Part shown: piece by piece, positions 26,601-43,041 of the stretch | How positions within the stretch are numbered: position 1 is the first letter of the stretch | Layout of the letters: every line of letters begins with the position of its first letter | Assembly (NCBI RefSeq): GCF_022539315.1 | Contig: NC_066329.1 | Coordinates: forward strand, 3,447,072 to 3,511,071 | Length of the DNA: 64,000 nt | Origin: Serinus canaria | Taxonomy: Eukaryota > Chordata > Aves > Passeriformes > Fringillidae | Direction of reading: 5' to 3' | Notes under the pieces: generated by a model | Database searches by the model: none | What the model was told of the DNA's origin: nothing | What the model saw: the letters and a program-made list of their open reading frames with translations, nothing else | Translations under genes and position numbers: made by a program

Positions 26601-27470
26601 CTGGTTTTTGGTGGGGGTTTTTTGTTTTGTTTTGTTGTTTGTGGGGTTTTTCATTTGTTTGGGGGTTTTTTTTGTGGGTTTGGTTTTTTTTGTTTGTTTT
26701 TTGCTACCTCAAGGTTGTAGGTTCTCTCTCCTCTGGCAGCTGAGGGTCACAGCCAGCATGGTGGGTAACAGGGATGGTTTCCTTCTGCTCTGAAGAGAAG
26801 CTGCAGCAAATTAGAGCTGGTAACGAGGGAGGCTGAAGGTGAAGAGGGGCAGTCAGCAAGCACTTACAGCACAGCAGATCTAAGAGAAGCACCTGGACAA
26901 GAGGGGAAATGGGCTGGCAGAAGTGTGACTGACTGTGCTGGCTCACTGGGGATTCAGCTGGAGCACAGCATAACAGGAACTCTGCCTTGCTGAAGTCCTC
27001 ACATCCCTGCAGCTCCTGTTCTACCCGAGTGGCTGCAAGGAGAAGTTAGTGTAAAATAGTATCCACATCATCAGGTACCATCATTGAAGTGAGCCTGCAG
27101 CAATCAAAGAGGTGATACAGGCTGAAATCAAGCTTCATCCAGAGAAGCCCTCCATAATTTACAGCACATTCAAGATCATTGGAATGATTTTCCAGTAGGA
27201 ATGCTCCTGTTGAATGCACCACCTGGCAAGTTCTGTCAATCCTTATGCATAGCAGAACAAGGAGAAACTGAGCACTTGAGGCCCTTGCCCAAACACGCTG
27301 TTGCCCTCCAGCACCCTGCACAGGGATGACTGACATCCAAGAGAACTGGTATCACTGGTGCATGCAGGCCCTACTGGTTTCTGCTCCTGCATCTTGGGAC
27401 TGGGAGAAATTACTCTAAATTAATTCACATCTGTATTTAAAAAAAAAAAAAAAAAAGGTGAGGGAGGGGT
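23600..27470. other. Intergenic region between convergent SPPL3 and ACADS
   Basis: About 3.9 kb with no coding exon, RNA gene or recognisable transposon. It holds scattered AATAAA hexamers on the plus strand and a G/T-rich low-complexity tract. Long read-through SPPL3 transcripts could extend into it. Confidence 0.6.
26602..26702. repeat. G/T-rich low-complexity tract
   Basis: About 100 bp of T runs alternating with G runs of up to five, similar in make-up to the tract at 20.5 kb. Confidence 0.85.
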
Positions 27471-28547
27471 GATCCTTTAAAGTCAGGTTTTATTTGTCTT
27501 TGCTCTCTTGTGTAACAGAATCCTGCTCTTCTTCTCTGCACACAAGTCTAAATAAATGGCACCACAGGAAAAGAACCATTTCCCTCTAGTGTACTTGTTT
27601 GGACAAGGAGGCAGACTGGACCACACAGGCTCTCGTCCTAATCCTCTCCCTCTTCTCCTGCGTTTAGAGCTTTTCCTTTGGCTGTTGATGCTCCTAAAGT
27701 TAATGTCTTACCAATAATCACTGATGGAGGATGTGCAACTGCTAAAGCTTCCTGGTGAGCTCTGCACGTCATCTCTTCATTTCCTCGTTGCCCAAAACAC
27801 GTCAAGATTAAAAGCTGTTACTGCCCTATCACGCACATCCTTTGCTTCTATCCTTACATCCCAGAGCAGCTGAGTGAGCAGGTGCTGGGCCCTGCTGGCC
27901 CAGATCGAGGAATTGTGTTTTCAAATCTGTGCAGACAGCAACTACAGTCTCTGCTGCGATTCCTCTGTGTGTGGGTTGTCCCTGCATGTCCTCCTGTCTG
28001 GCTCCTCTCCTGCTGGATGTGAGAAGGGCCTTGCTGCAGGGATTACCTCAGCCTGGGCTGTCCCATTAGGAGCTCACACACAGCTGCATCCCACACCTGA
28101 ACTCCACTGAAGTCTGGTCTGCAGACGCATGTGACCAGCAGCCTGAAGCAAGGCACAGGGGTCACAGTTCTCAGCACCTCTAACTTTGGCACTGGTTATC
28201 CAGTGCCATGTAGTGACAAATTTAGCATAACAGGCAGTGGCTGGCAGCTGCTGTCATTTTGCCACTACCAAGCCATTCCAACAGTCCAGTATAGCAAAAG
28301 CCCCAGGCTGCCCTCTGAGCACAGGTTGCCTCCTTCCTCCTGCACTCACAGCCATCACTTACAAACCTCAGTCCAGCCTCAGTGCACTATACTTTGTCCA
28401 AAGAAGAATCAGCACATTTTAACTAGAGGGTCAGTTACTCATTGGTGAGGAAAACCTCCATCAATAGCCTCGTTCAAGAGGGTCAAACTCCATCACTGTG
28501 CACCATCATGATGCACTTGGGGCAGTGTGCTGCTCCAGGCAGCTTCC
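27470..28547 (-). other. ACADS: ACADS 3' untranslated region (inferred)
   Basis: Sequence between the ACADS stop codon and the first AATAAA hexamer downstream on the minus strand. No other canonical hexamer was seen in between. Confidence 0.6.
27489..27494 (-). terminator. ACADS: Probable ACADS poly(A) signal
   Basis: AATAAA on the minus strand, followed about 35-50 nt downstream by an 18-nt T run (A run 27439-27456 on the plus strand) that would act as a U-rich downstream element. It implies an ACADS 3'UTR of about 1.1 kb. Confidence 0.7.
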
Positions 28548-34792
<6,245 letters not shown>

Positions 34793-34889
34793 GGCGCCGC
34801 CTGAGGGAGCGCGCGGCCGGGCGCGCACGCGCCGCCCCCCAGCGGAGCGGCCGCTCCCGCCCCGCCCCCGCCGGGCCGCGCGCGCCACC

Positions 34890-34935
34890 AGGAGAGAGGG
34901 AAGGGAAGGGAGGGAAGGAAGGGAGGGAAGGAAGG
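34890..34935. repeat. Homopurine GGGA/GGAA tract at the UNC119B-ACADS boundary
   Basis: 46 bp of only A and G on the plus strand (pure pyrimidine on the transcribed-sense minus strand), in GGGA and GGAA units. It sits between the UNC119B poly(A) hexamer and ACADS. Confidence 0.9.
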
Positions 34936-34938
34936 TCC

Positions 34939-34944
34939 TTTATT
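34939..34944 (-). terminator. UNC119B: Candidate distal poly(A) signal of UNC119B
   Basis: AATAAA on the minus strand, 3.9 kb after the UNC119B stop and 147 bp before the ACADS ATG. The downstream sense sequence is pyrimidine-rich. A long 3'UTR is expected because the human mRNA also has a long one. Nearer minus-strand hexamers are at 35481-35486 and 36410-36415. Confidence 0.55.
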
Positions 34945-36449
34945 TCGACTGCTGGTGACAAAACCACGGGTGTACAAATACAGCGGCACCGCGGGGACAC
35001 CACGGCCACCAAGACAGCCCCGCGGCGCTGCCAGGGCCACGGGAGCAGGGTCCGAAGGGGACAGCACAGAGGAGTCCACGTGCCAGCAGCCCCGAGGCCA
35101 CACTGTGAGAGATATAAATATAAATGTCCTGTAACAGCACTGGGATCCAGTGGGGCGGAGAGGGCGTTTGCTGGTGTTCATTGTCCTGCTGCTGCTGAAG
35201 AGGAAGAGGTGCTGACTCCACCACCAAGGCTGCCATCACTCAGCCCTGTCCTCGGCAAGGACAGGAGACGGCAGTGTTTGTGTCCGAGGGTCATACCTGA
35301 CAGCGAGCCAGGCTCGGGGGTAGCACGAAGTAGCTCCATGTCACAGAACAGCAGGGCAGAAGACTGGGAAACAGCTGAAGGTGATGTGATGAAACAGAGC
35401 TGAGAAGTAGAATTGCTACATTTGGACCTTACTGCTTCACGACCACCTTCCTCCTTCATTTCTGACTACTAAACACTTGTTTTATTCTTCCTGAACCCTC
35501 AGATAATGGAATAAGCATCCCCAAGCACCAGAGAAGAGGCTGCTGCTCCTCTGCAAAAGAGACATTGAAAATCCTCAAGTACACACACAAGACATTTCCT
35601 ACCAAAAACAGAGGACGAGGACAGAAGTACCCAGTCCATACAACAAGAGATGACCTTCCTTCACAAGGTGCAGTATGTATTCCACACTCAAGGCATGAAA
35701 ATAGTGCTCCAGGAAGTTTGCTGGCATGGATCCAAAGCTCTTGCCTCAAAAATGTGAAAAAGAGGTCCTGGTAATAAGAGGAAAAATACTGGAAAAAACA
35801 TACTATGAGTCTGTGGGTTTGGTCCCTTTCTTTTTGAAGTTTTGAGCCAAACTCAATATGGTCCCAACTTTTTTTCTTTTTCCAACTCAGCACAAAACCT
35901 GAGAGAAATAGTCTTTGATACCTTTTTCCTTGCTCAAACTCCAACTGACACTGCAAGCATCTCCTCTGCCTGCAGCACCAAGTTACAACTGACCATTTAC
36001 TTGTCAAGGATGTGATCCCAGTGGAATTTCTTCCAAGCTCCCTGGCATGAGTAGCTTTGACCTATCAGTAAAACACCAGAGCACACAATCCAGAAGGAAG
36101 CTGGTCTGCTAAACCATGTTTACCAAAGAAATCATACCTGCCACAAAGAAAAGAGGCTTTATAGAGAAAGTACCTAAGAAAAAAGGAATCCTAGGAAAGC
36201 TACTAAAGTGGGGACAGGAGTTTGGAAATCCCTGACTTTCTGGATTACAATCAACTTTTTCAGTGCTGGGTTGCCCTCTTGTAGGGACTTTCTTTTTCCT
36301 GCAGCATGCTTTTAGGACAAAGACCTTCTGATTTGGCAAAGCAAACTCACTCACTAAAAGCTGCGGGAAGCTACTGCTCACTGCAAGTGGTTTTCCTCCA
36401 CTTCTCCCCTTTATTGCTGAATAGCCAAAACAATCACCAGTGTGAAAGC

Positions 36450-36615
36450 AACCGCTTCCGTGCCGTTCCCTCCTCTCCGCCGCTGGCCAAGGACAGGAAT
36501 TCCCTTTTCCTACCGGGACCCAACACCGGCAGCGCGCTCCCGCCGCCAGCAGATGGCGCGCGCGCGCCGTGCGCGCCCCCGCCGGTGCCTGCCCGCCCTG
36601 GGGACGAGCCCATCG
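36450..36615. promoter_or_regulatory. Isolated CpG-rich patch with CTCF-like motif
   Basis: About 165 bp rich in CpG inside otherwise A/T-rich non-coding sequence. At 36546-36560 it matches the published CTCF core CCASYAGRKGGCRSY at 14 of 15 positions, directly followed by a CG dinucleotide run. It may be an insulator, a regulatory element or an unannotated promoter. Confidence 0.55.
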
Positions 36616-38876
36616 CCTTTGAGGGACCTTTACAGTGACAAGAGAAACAGATGGGAATCGTCACACTCCTAAGAAAAGCGAGAGGTTGCTTCGTGTAGAA
36701 AGGGTGATAAATGTGTGTTTAAAGGCACCTGGATTTATACTACATACAAAATTCAGTTCAATATACTAAAATTTGCCGGGGAATAACGAGTAGGCTCTTC
36801 AGACACCATTTCTGAACACTTCAGGATGAAAAGCACACTTCCAGGCAGTTCTGCTTTGTTGTGAGTACCTTAGAGCACAGTGTGCCACCTCAGAGGCACA
36901 GCGTGAGGGCTGTGGAAGGTGTTCACTGTAAGAGGCAGCTCGAGGTTCACCTCAACAGCAGCTTTAACTAATCCTGAAGATCCTAAACAAGATTGCATTA
37001 GTGCCTGTGGAGGTGCTGTAGGGTGGCAGAACAGTTCATCTTTCCATCAGGCAGACCCTGCCCCTCCACATTCCCAAGACATTTGTTGTGGTTGCTTATG
37101 ATTAATGCTCCACCCAGAACAGGTCATTTGTTGTGGTTAATCATAATTAAGTATCTTCCTAAGAGCTGGAGATTCATTCATGGCTGCTACCCCACACACT
37201 CTCACTGCTTACTCTGATGCCAGCTGATGTTCCAGCCAAAGTTACTTTCACTAATCTGGAAGTAAAGGCAGTGGTTTCCTATTGCTGTCTGCATTAAAAG
37301 GCTCTAGGCTCTGATGTCCACCCCACCTGACCCTGCTAAAACACAAACTACACTGAATCCCTCCTAACACAACAGGTAACCATTGAAGAGTTAGGTTTAA
37401 ACTGTCTCAAGAACAAATGGAACTAGTATTAGGAAAGGTCTCCAGTCTAGACACAACCTAACTCCCCTAACAAGAGACACAACTGACCAGCCCAGCATGG
37501 GGACAGGAAAAGTACCAGTCTTGAGAGCCAGCACAACTGGAAAAAAAGGGTTTGATCGATGAGATTTTGCACAGTTGGGAGCTTGCCCCAGCACAGCTAC
37601 TGGCAAGACACAGGTCCTCCTCTTCCCACTGCATGATGCTATCTCCCATTGCCAGATCCCAAACACAGCTGTGGTATCAACCTTGGCAGCATGACTTCCT
37701 AAACCATAAATAAGCAGCTGAGCAGGCAGAGCAGTGATGGGAACAATGAAAAAGAGAACCACATACATTCTCACTTTCCTAGAATCCCACTCCATAATAC
37801 TGAGTGATCTGACCTGGGAAGCTTTTAGCTACTAATATCCCCACTGCAACAAAGAAAATGAGCTGGTCCTGCTCACAGTAATTCTGACAGACCAGTCAGG
37901 GTTACAAGTACAGACTGAAGCCTAGGAAGCTCTGCTTCCTACTCATTTTTCAAGTGATTTTCCACATTCTCCCTTTTTCCTCTAAGCCCCACTAGAGTGA
38001 CACCTTCACCCCAGCCAGGGTGACAATGTGCTGTCCGCCTAAAAAGCAATACATTCTGTACCAAGGGCAAAAAATTCCTACAAAGGGAAGAAGGAGAAAT
38101 GGTAAATATAGTGAGATTAACTTCAGCTCTAAGGTTGACCCCTGAGCTCCAAAATTCAACAGTTCGCTCACAAAAGCTCAAAGAGAAATGCTATCAGAGG
38201 GACAGCCCCCTTTTTCCCCTATCTCGTATCTCTAGTGAAATCTCTGGCAAAACAGAGCTTAACTGTTCATAGTTAAGCTCAGGCCTCCAGAGCAGATGGA
38301 ATATTCCTGCACTGCTTAGAAGCTGAATTAGTCTCTTTCCCACTGGAGAATATTGGGATGCACCCTAAAAAACAATGTCAGCAATGCCACAAACAAAACC
38401 ACTGCCACTGAAGAGATGATCTATCCAACTGAACAAAAGATCTGCTCTTCAAGCATCGCTGGCTACTAGAAGGGGTTAAGATTTTCCTGCTAAGGAATAG
38501 CTTAACACAAACAATCTGACCTGTTGAAAAATGATATTCACCCAAAAGGTGAAACATCAGAAGCACTAAAGGTGCAAACTAACTAGAAAGACTAAGAGCA
38601 AGAATTGTCTAAGAGTCCCTCTGATCACTGACCTAACCAAGGTTATCAGAAGATAGCCAGGAACAGAGAAGGAGAGACAGGAAATGCTGAGTCCCAGAGA
38701 GAGAGGTGTTGCAGGGAGATTTCCTTTCAGGAGCCGTCGTCTTTGCTTCATGTTCTCAGCCTCACGCACAGAGAAAAAGTTTGGCAAGAAGCCTTGTTGC
38801 ACGAGACAGCAACTCCAGTCCACTCCTGCACATCTGGAATGGTTAAGGGCATCACAGCATCCAGCAGACAGAATGA

Positions 38877-38989
38877 TTATTGTCCTCCATTGTAAGCATA
38901 GTCAGCCTTGTTGTGCATAATCAACTTGTTGTCCACAAAGTAAAAGCTGTCCGAGCGCGTCTCGTACGGGTTCTCCACCATCAGACGGA
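38877..38989 (-). CDS. UNC119B: UNC119B exon 5 with stop codon
   Basis: Acceptor CAG. Encodes [20 protein letters not shown], then [16 protein letters not shown] and TAA at 38877-38879. Confidence 0.97.
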
Positions 38990-41665
38990 CTGTGAAAGAG
39001 AGAGCTCCGTTACCTTCAACAGCCAGCCACAGCCAGGATAAAAAGCCCTCTGCCACTCCACTGGATTTACTAGGCTGATGCTCTGCCCTACCAAAGGAAG
39101 AGAAGCAAACTGCTCTTCTGAGCTTACTACAAAGGCTGCAGCCTGCCCTTCCCTTCTTCCCTTTCACAGGACAAGTGCTGTCAAAAGCAGACAGAGGGGG
39201 AATGAAGTAACCTCACTCAAAATAACCTTAGAAACTGCCAGAGCCATGAATGGAGCCAAGCATCACATCCGTAAGCAGAAGGAGCTCGTTTGTGGCACTC
39301 CCCACACGTACACAGGGAGAATGAAAACCCCAAACCTTCCCCACAGCCAGGCAGCCCCAGAAGGGCCCCTGTGCCTCTGCTCCAGCTACCCCCTGAGGTC
39401 AAACATACCCTGTGCAATCTGTATTTGCAGAGATCTTGAGAGGCTTAAAAACAGACCTCAGGGAAGAACCAGTTCTGTTCCAAAGCAGGAGGCTCTAGCC
39501 CTAACAAGCAAATGCCAAAAACAGATGGGTGGCTATAAAAAGAACCCTTTCTTTGGTGTTTTGTTTTCTTCTGGGCTACACTACAAGGCATCAGGCATGT
39601 CAGTAGTGCCCTGTGACTCTGATCAGTTCTTGCAGCCTGTGACTTAGCACAGGTTGTCTTAGGCTTTCATTTTCAAAGGAGGAGACTTTGCAGCACAAAT
39701 CTCTAATTCAGAGAAGATTACACATTGCTAAACTGGGAACCTGTATCTGTTTGTTCCTGTCCCAGTCACAACTTCTTTCACAAGTAGAGGGAGAGAATGC
39801 ACATACAAACAAAACACCACTCAGTGTGGCAAAGGAGGTACTTACTAAGGTCTTCTGAGAGCTGAGGGAATTCATAAATGTGTTCACATGTGTTCCTGCT
39901 ACTGGGGATGCAGAAGCCAAAATCAAAATCAAAGTTCTTCAGCAAGCGATCTCGGAAGTAATGCCTCTCAATCATTCGGAAGTTTGACACTGGCTTTTCT
40001 CCCACTGTGAATTCCACTCTGCATGGAAGAATCAGGAAAAAAACAGCTGTTAGGAAGAACAGAGCCTTGGGCTTGAGGCTACACTAGAGTTCTCTACAGA
40101 GAGGTTGATATTTGTAGTCTAAGAGGGGCTCTCTCGAGTCTTTGACCCAGTTTTATTATAAACTGTCAAGTAACACTCAGTAAACATCCAATTTTCCCTT
40201 CTTTCCATGAACTCATACTCACGTTGCACCAACAGTCCGAAGACGGAGAAACGCTGGGGTGAACTGGTACCGAACAAAGCGCCCTGCACTCGCGTCCAGA
40301 TCACTGCTGTCATCCTCACCCTCCTCAGCGTGCTCTAGAAAACACCAGCCTGGAGTTACTCTGCTCGGAGTGTACACCCGAGGTGACACTGGCTAGTGGG
40401 TGTATCAGGACAAGCTGCCTACTGCTTAGGTACTGAATGTAAACACATTTAATAATTGGTCTGAGACTTATACTGGCAAGAAGTAAAAGATAAAAGACTT
40501 GCCATGACAGTTGGCCCAGCCATGGTGGCTCCAGAACTAGAGCCACCCCTCCCCTCAATCTCACGGGATATCCCCCCTCAAAACTGCCAATGCACATGAA
40601 CTAATCTCTTTTATAACCAGCCCAAAAAAGGAAGATTGCCAGTCGATAGTTCTCTCCCATCCAACAATAATCACATTTTTATCACGAGTTTCTCAGCATA
40701 GATAAACTCAGTCCTATGCTCAAAGGAGAGGAATTTAGTCATCAGGACATATACCAAAGGACCCTTCTGCTTGGCTTGCAGGGGTTTGTAATGCAACCTC
40801 TCAGCTCTCTTGAGTCTCTCTATCCTCCCTGCAACATTTGCATGCTGTACCTGAAGCAGACGGCTTGGCAATTTCAAAAAGTACTGTTCCAGTTTCAAGG
40901 TCCCGGATCTTAAATCTGGTGAAGTCAATGTTGTAAATGTTGTCCTCAGGTTTGCATAAATAATCTAGAAGAGAGAGAAAATCCATAGTAATATTTCAAA
41001 AGACCTGTGATCACTTACCAAATGAATTTCCCTTTTTGTCAGCCCCAGCCCGATAAGACATGTAATGCTCGTTGTTTTGCAGAAGCTTCATGAAAGCAGG
41101 ACAAAATTAAGGATGTGAGAAACAAAGGCATGGTAAGTGCCAGGTAGCAGAGTAAGAATGAGATGCGATCGGGACAGAAAAACAAAGATCAGCAGCCCAG
41201 AGGAAAAACAAAACCCAAAAAGCCTCAAACAAATCAAAACCCACAAACAACACAAAAGTCCCCAAACTTTCTGGAAGTTGTACGGGAGCTGCCGGCGGGC
41301 GCACCCCGATCCGCCGCGGCCAGCGCGCCCGAGCCGCCGCGTCCCCCGCCGGCAGCGCCGGGCCGAGCCCCGCCGCTCCCCACGCCGAAGGCCCGGCCCG
41401 GCCCCGGCGGCCCGGCCGGCAGAGCCCCCGCCGCTCCGGGAACCGGCCCGCACTCACTCTCCGTCACCCGGCACAGCCCCAGGACGTGTTCGGGCCGGAC
41501 GGTCTCCAGCGCCAGCAACTCGGACTCGGTCCAGGGCTGCCGTGGCGGCGCATCGGCCGATCCACGTCGGCCCCGCAGGCGACTGAGCGGCCCCGCGGAC
41601 CCCGGCGGCAGCTTCTTGTCCGGCCCCGGCGCCGCCGCCGCCGCCCGCGCCCTGGAGCCGCTCAT
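38877..41665 (-). CDS. UNC119B: UNC119B, lipid-binding chaperone (complete, 5 exons)
   Basis: Cytosolic GMP-PDE-delta-like beta-sandwich protein that binds N-myristoylated cargo (NPHP3, cystin) and delivers it to the primary cilium, where ARL3-GTP releases it. Coding segments in order are 41458-41665, 40851-40964, 40223-40334, 39846-40018 and 38877-38989, joined in frame to 239 aa with all introns GT-AG (human about 251). The variable N-terminus starts [20 protein letters not shown]; conserved blocks are [78 protein letters not shown] and [11 protein letters not shown] at the C-terminus. The start is the first ATG in frame, with G at -3; a longer frame upstream has no ATG. The acidic loop in exon 3 and the N-terminus separate it from UNC119A. 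Neighbours match the human locus. Confidence 0.96.
39846..40018 (-). CDS. UNC119B: UNC119B exon 4
   Basis: Acceptor CAG, donor GTAAGT. Encodes [20 protein letters not shown] through the conserved [20 protein letters not shown] segment of the lipid-binding fold. Confidence 0.97.
40223..40334 (-). CDS. UNC119B: UNC119B exon 3
   Basis: Acceptor CTAG, donor GTGAGT. Encodes an acidic loop ([20 protein letters not shown]) then [16 protein letters not shown]. Confidence 0.96.
40851..40964 (-). CDS. UNC119B: UNC119B exon 2
   Basis: Acceptor CTAG, donor GTACAG. Encodes [20 protein letters not shown] to [10 protein letters not shown]. Confidence 0.96.
41458..41665 (-). CDS. UNC119B: UNC119B exon 1 (coding part)
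   Basis: ATG at 41663-41665, donor GTGAGT just below 41458. Encodes the low-complexity Ala/Pro/Gly N-terminus, then the conserved [16 protein letters not shown]. Strongly G+C-rich. Confidence 0.92.
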
Positions 41666-41730
41666 GGCCGCTGCCAAGATGGCCGCCGCCCGCCTCGGTA
41701 GCTATGGGAGCGTGGGGCGGGGCGGGGGCC

Positions 41731-41743
41731 GTTGCCAGGCAAC
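41731..41743. promoter_or_regulatory. RFX X-box motif in UNC119B promoter
   Basis: GTTGCC-A-GGCAAC, a perfect inverted repeat with a one-base spacer, fits the X-box consensus RYYNYY N(1-3) RRNRAC bound by RFX factors. It is 66 bp upstream of the UNC119B ATG. RFX factors drive many ciliary genes, so the site fits the role of this gene. Confidence 0.7.
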
Positions 41744-42259
41744 CCCGCGCCCGAAGCTCAGCAGGGCCCGCCGCGGTCCCGCCCGGATGGGTGACCCGAG
41801 AGCCGCTCCGTGAGGGACGCAGCGCGACAGGCCGGGTCGGAAAGCTGGGTTACATGAGGGAAAATAACACAAGGAACAAACAAAACCGGCCCCACTCCCG
41901 CTGCTCCCGGCCGGCTGCCAGCCCGCGTCCCGCTCCCGCCGCACCGCCCGGGGTCACCCCTCGCTGGCCACCTGGGCTCCCGGCGCTGAAGGCACGGCCT
42001 GAGCCGGCAGCGCAGCCGGTGACACGGAGGGCAGGTGTCCCCCGAGAGCCCCGCTCTATTCAGGGGACGGTGACGAGCACTTTTCGGGAAGGGGCAGCGT
42101 CAGCAGGAGGATGCCATGGAGGGCACACCATGCTCCTGCCCGGGGACACCCCAGCTGCTGTCCCTGGGGAGCGGGACAGCGACAGGGCCGTGTGCCCTCG
42201 GCTCAGTCTGTTTCACGGCCACACACCGGAGGTGGCAGGGGCAGATACCGGACGAGTCT

Positions 42260-43030
42260 CCCCAGCCCGGTGGGAAAAACCGGGGAGGACGTACTTGGAG
42301 GGACTCAAAGTATGTGTTCCTTCCCAAAGAGGGGCCACAGTAGGCACGCAAGAGCTGCCAAGAGTCACCTCCAGCCCTCTGGGGAACTGGGGCAAGAACA
42401 ACAAAACATCTGCATCCTCTTTTCGGACTTCAGCCAACACTGAACATGCTCATGATGACTGGAAGCAGATTTTAAGCAGTGATTTGTGACGCTTGCTGTG
42501 GCTTGTGAGTAGCACATTCCTGCTACTGCCAGCCAAATGCTGTGTCACAAAAAACTGCCTGCACCAGTGCTCCTAAATCCTCCCCGCTGCATGGGCTTGG
42601 TGCCTCTATCCCTAAGGAAGGACAGACCCAGGTCTTCCAGAAAAGAACCTTCTCTGCATGGGACCAGGAGCACAAAGCTGCTGCTTTCTCTCTGCTCCAG
42701 CTCCAGCCCCAGCTGCCTCTGACACGGTTTCAAGCTGAAAGGGGGGCAGCTTGCAAAGCCCAGAAAGCAGATTACATCTCTGGTGCTCCGGCTGTGAGCA
42801 GGAAGCAACAACCACATCAGCACTTTTCAGAGGATGTTGTACCATTCGATTTGCACTTTATCACTCAAAACAATGGGCAAGAGATCACCAGGGCTGGACT
42901 GGAGGCAGAAGCACGGTGCCACCCAGCAGTCATCCAGGCTCAGCCTCCCTCATGTGGGTGTAAACCAGAGGGGGCTCCTCTGCCCCCACCACCAGAAAAG
43001 AGGAACCATCTCATCCAAATGACAATATAA
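42260..43030. other. Intergenic region between MLEC 3' end and UNC119B promoter
   Basis: About 0.8 kb separating the last AATAAA candidate of MLEC from the UNC119B CpG island. No gene or known element recognised. Confidence 0.6.
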
Positions 43031-43035
43031 TTTTG

Positions 43036-43041
43036 TTTATT
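43036..43041 (-). terminator. MLEC: Candidate distal poly(A) signal of MLEC
   Basis: AATAAA on the minus strand within A/T-rich sequence, about 5.7 kb after the MLEC stop. Sense sequence downstream is TG-rich. This is the most distal hexamer before the UNC119B promoter. Confidence 0.5.

Larger units (their letters stand above)
34920..38876 (-). other. UNC119B: UNC119B 3' untranslated region (inferred, up to 3.9 kb)
   Basis: Non-coding sequence between the UNC119B stop and the ACADS promoter. No splice-linked exon, RNA gene or transposon recognised. It holds several AATAAA hexamers on the minus strand, so alternative 3' ends are likely. A CpG-rich patch with a CTCF-like motif interrupts it near 36.5 kb. 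Confidence 0.5.
41270..42260 (-). promoter_or_regulatory. UNC119B: UNC119B promoter CpG island
   Basis: High G+C and CpG from the intron 1 side of exon 1 to about 0.6 kb upstream of the ATG. It holds an X-box (41731-41743) and, at 41676-41686 on the plus strand, a one-mismatch match to the YY1 motif AAGATGGCGGC close to the start codon. A long open frame across the island is a composition artefact. Confidence 0.75.

Noticed and set aside
39078..39647. 189-residue plus-strand open frame in UNC119B intron 4
   Set aside because: Antisense to an intron, no recognisable domain, and composition like the surrounding non-coding DNA.
41704..42489. 261-residue plus-strand open frame upstream of UNC119B
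   Set aside because: Low-complexity Pro/Ala/Arg translation from a CpG island with no homology I recognise; no evidence for a divergent coding gene.
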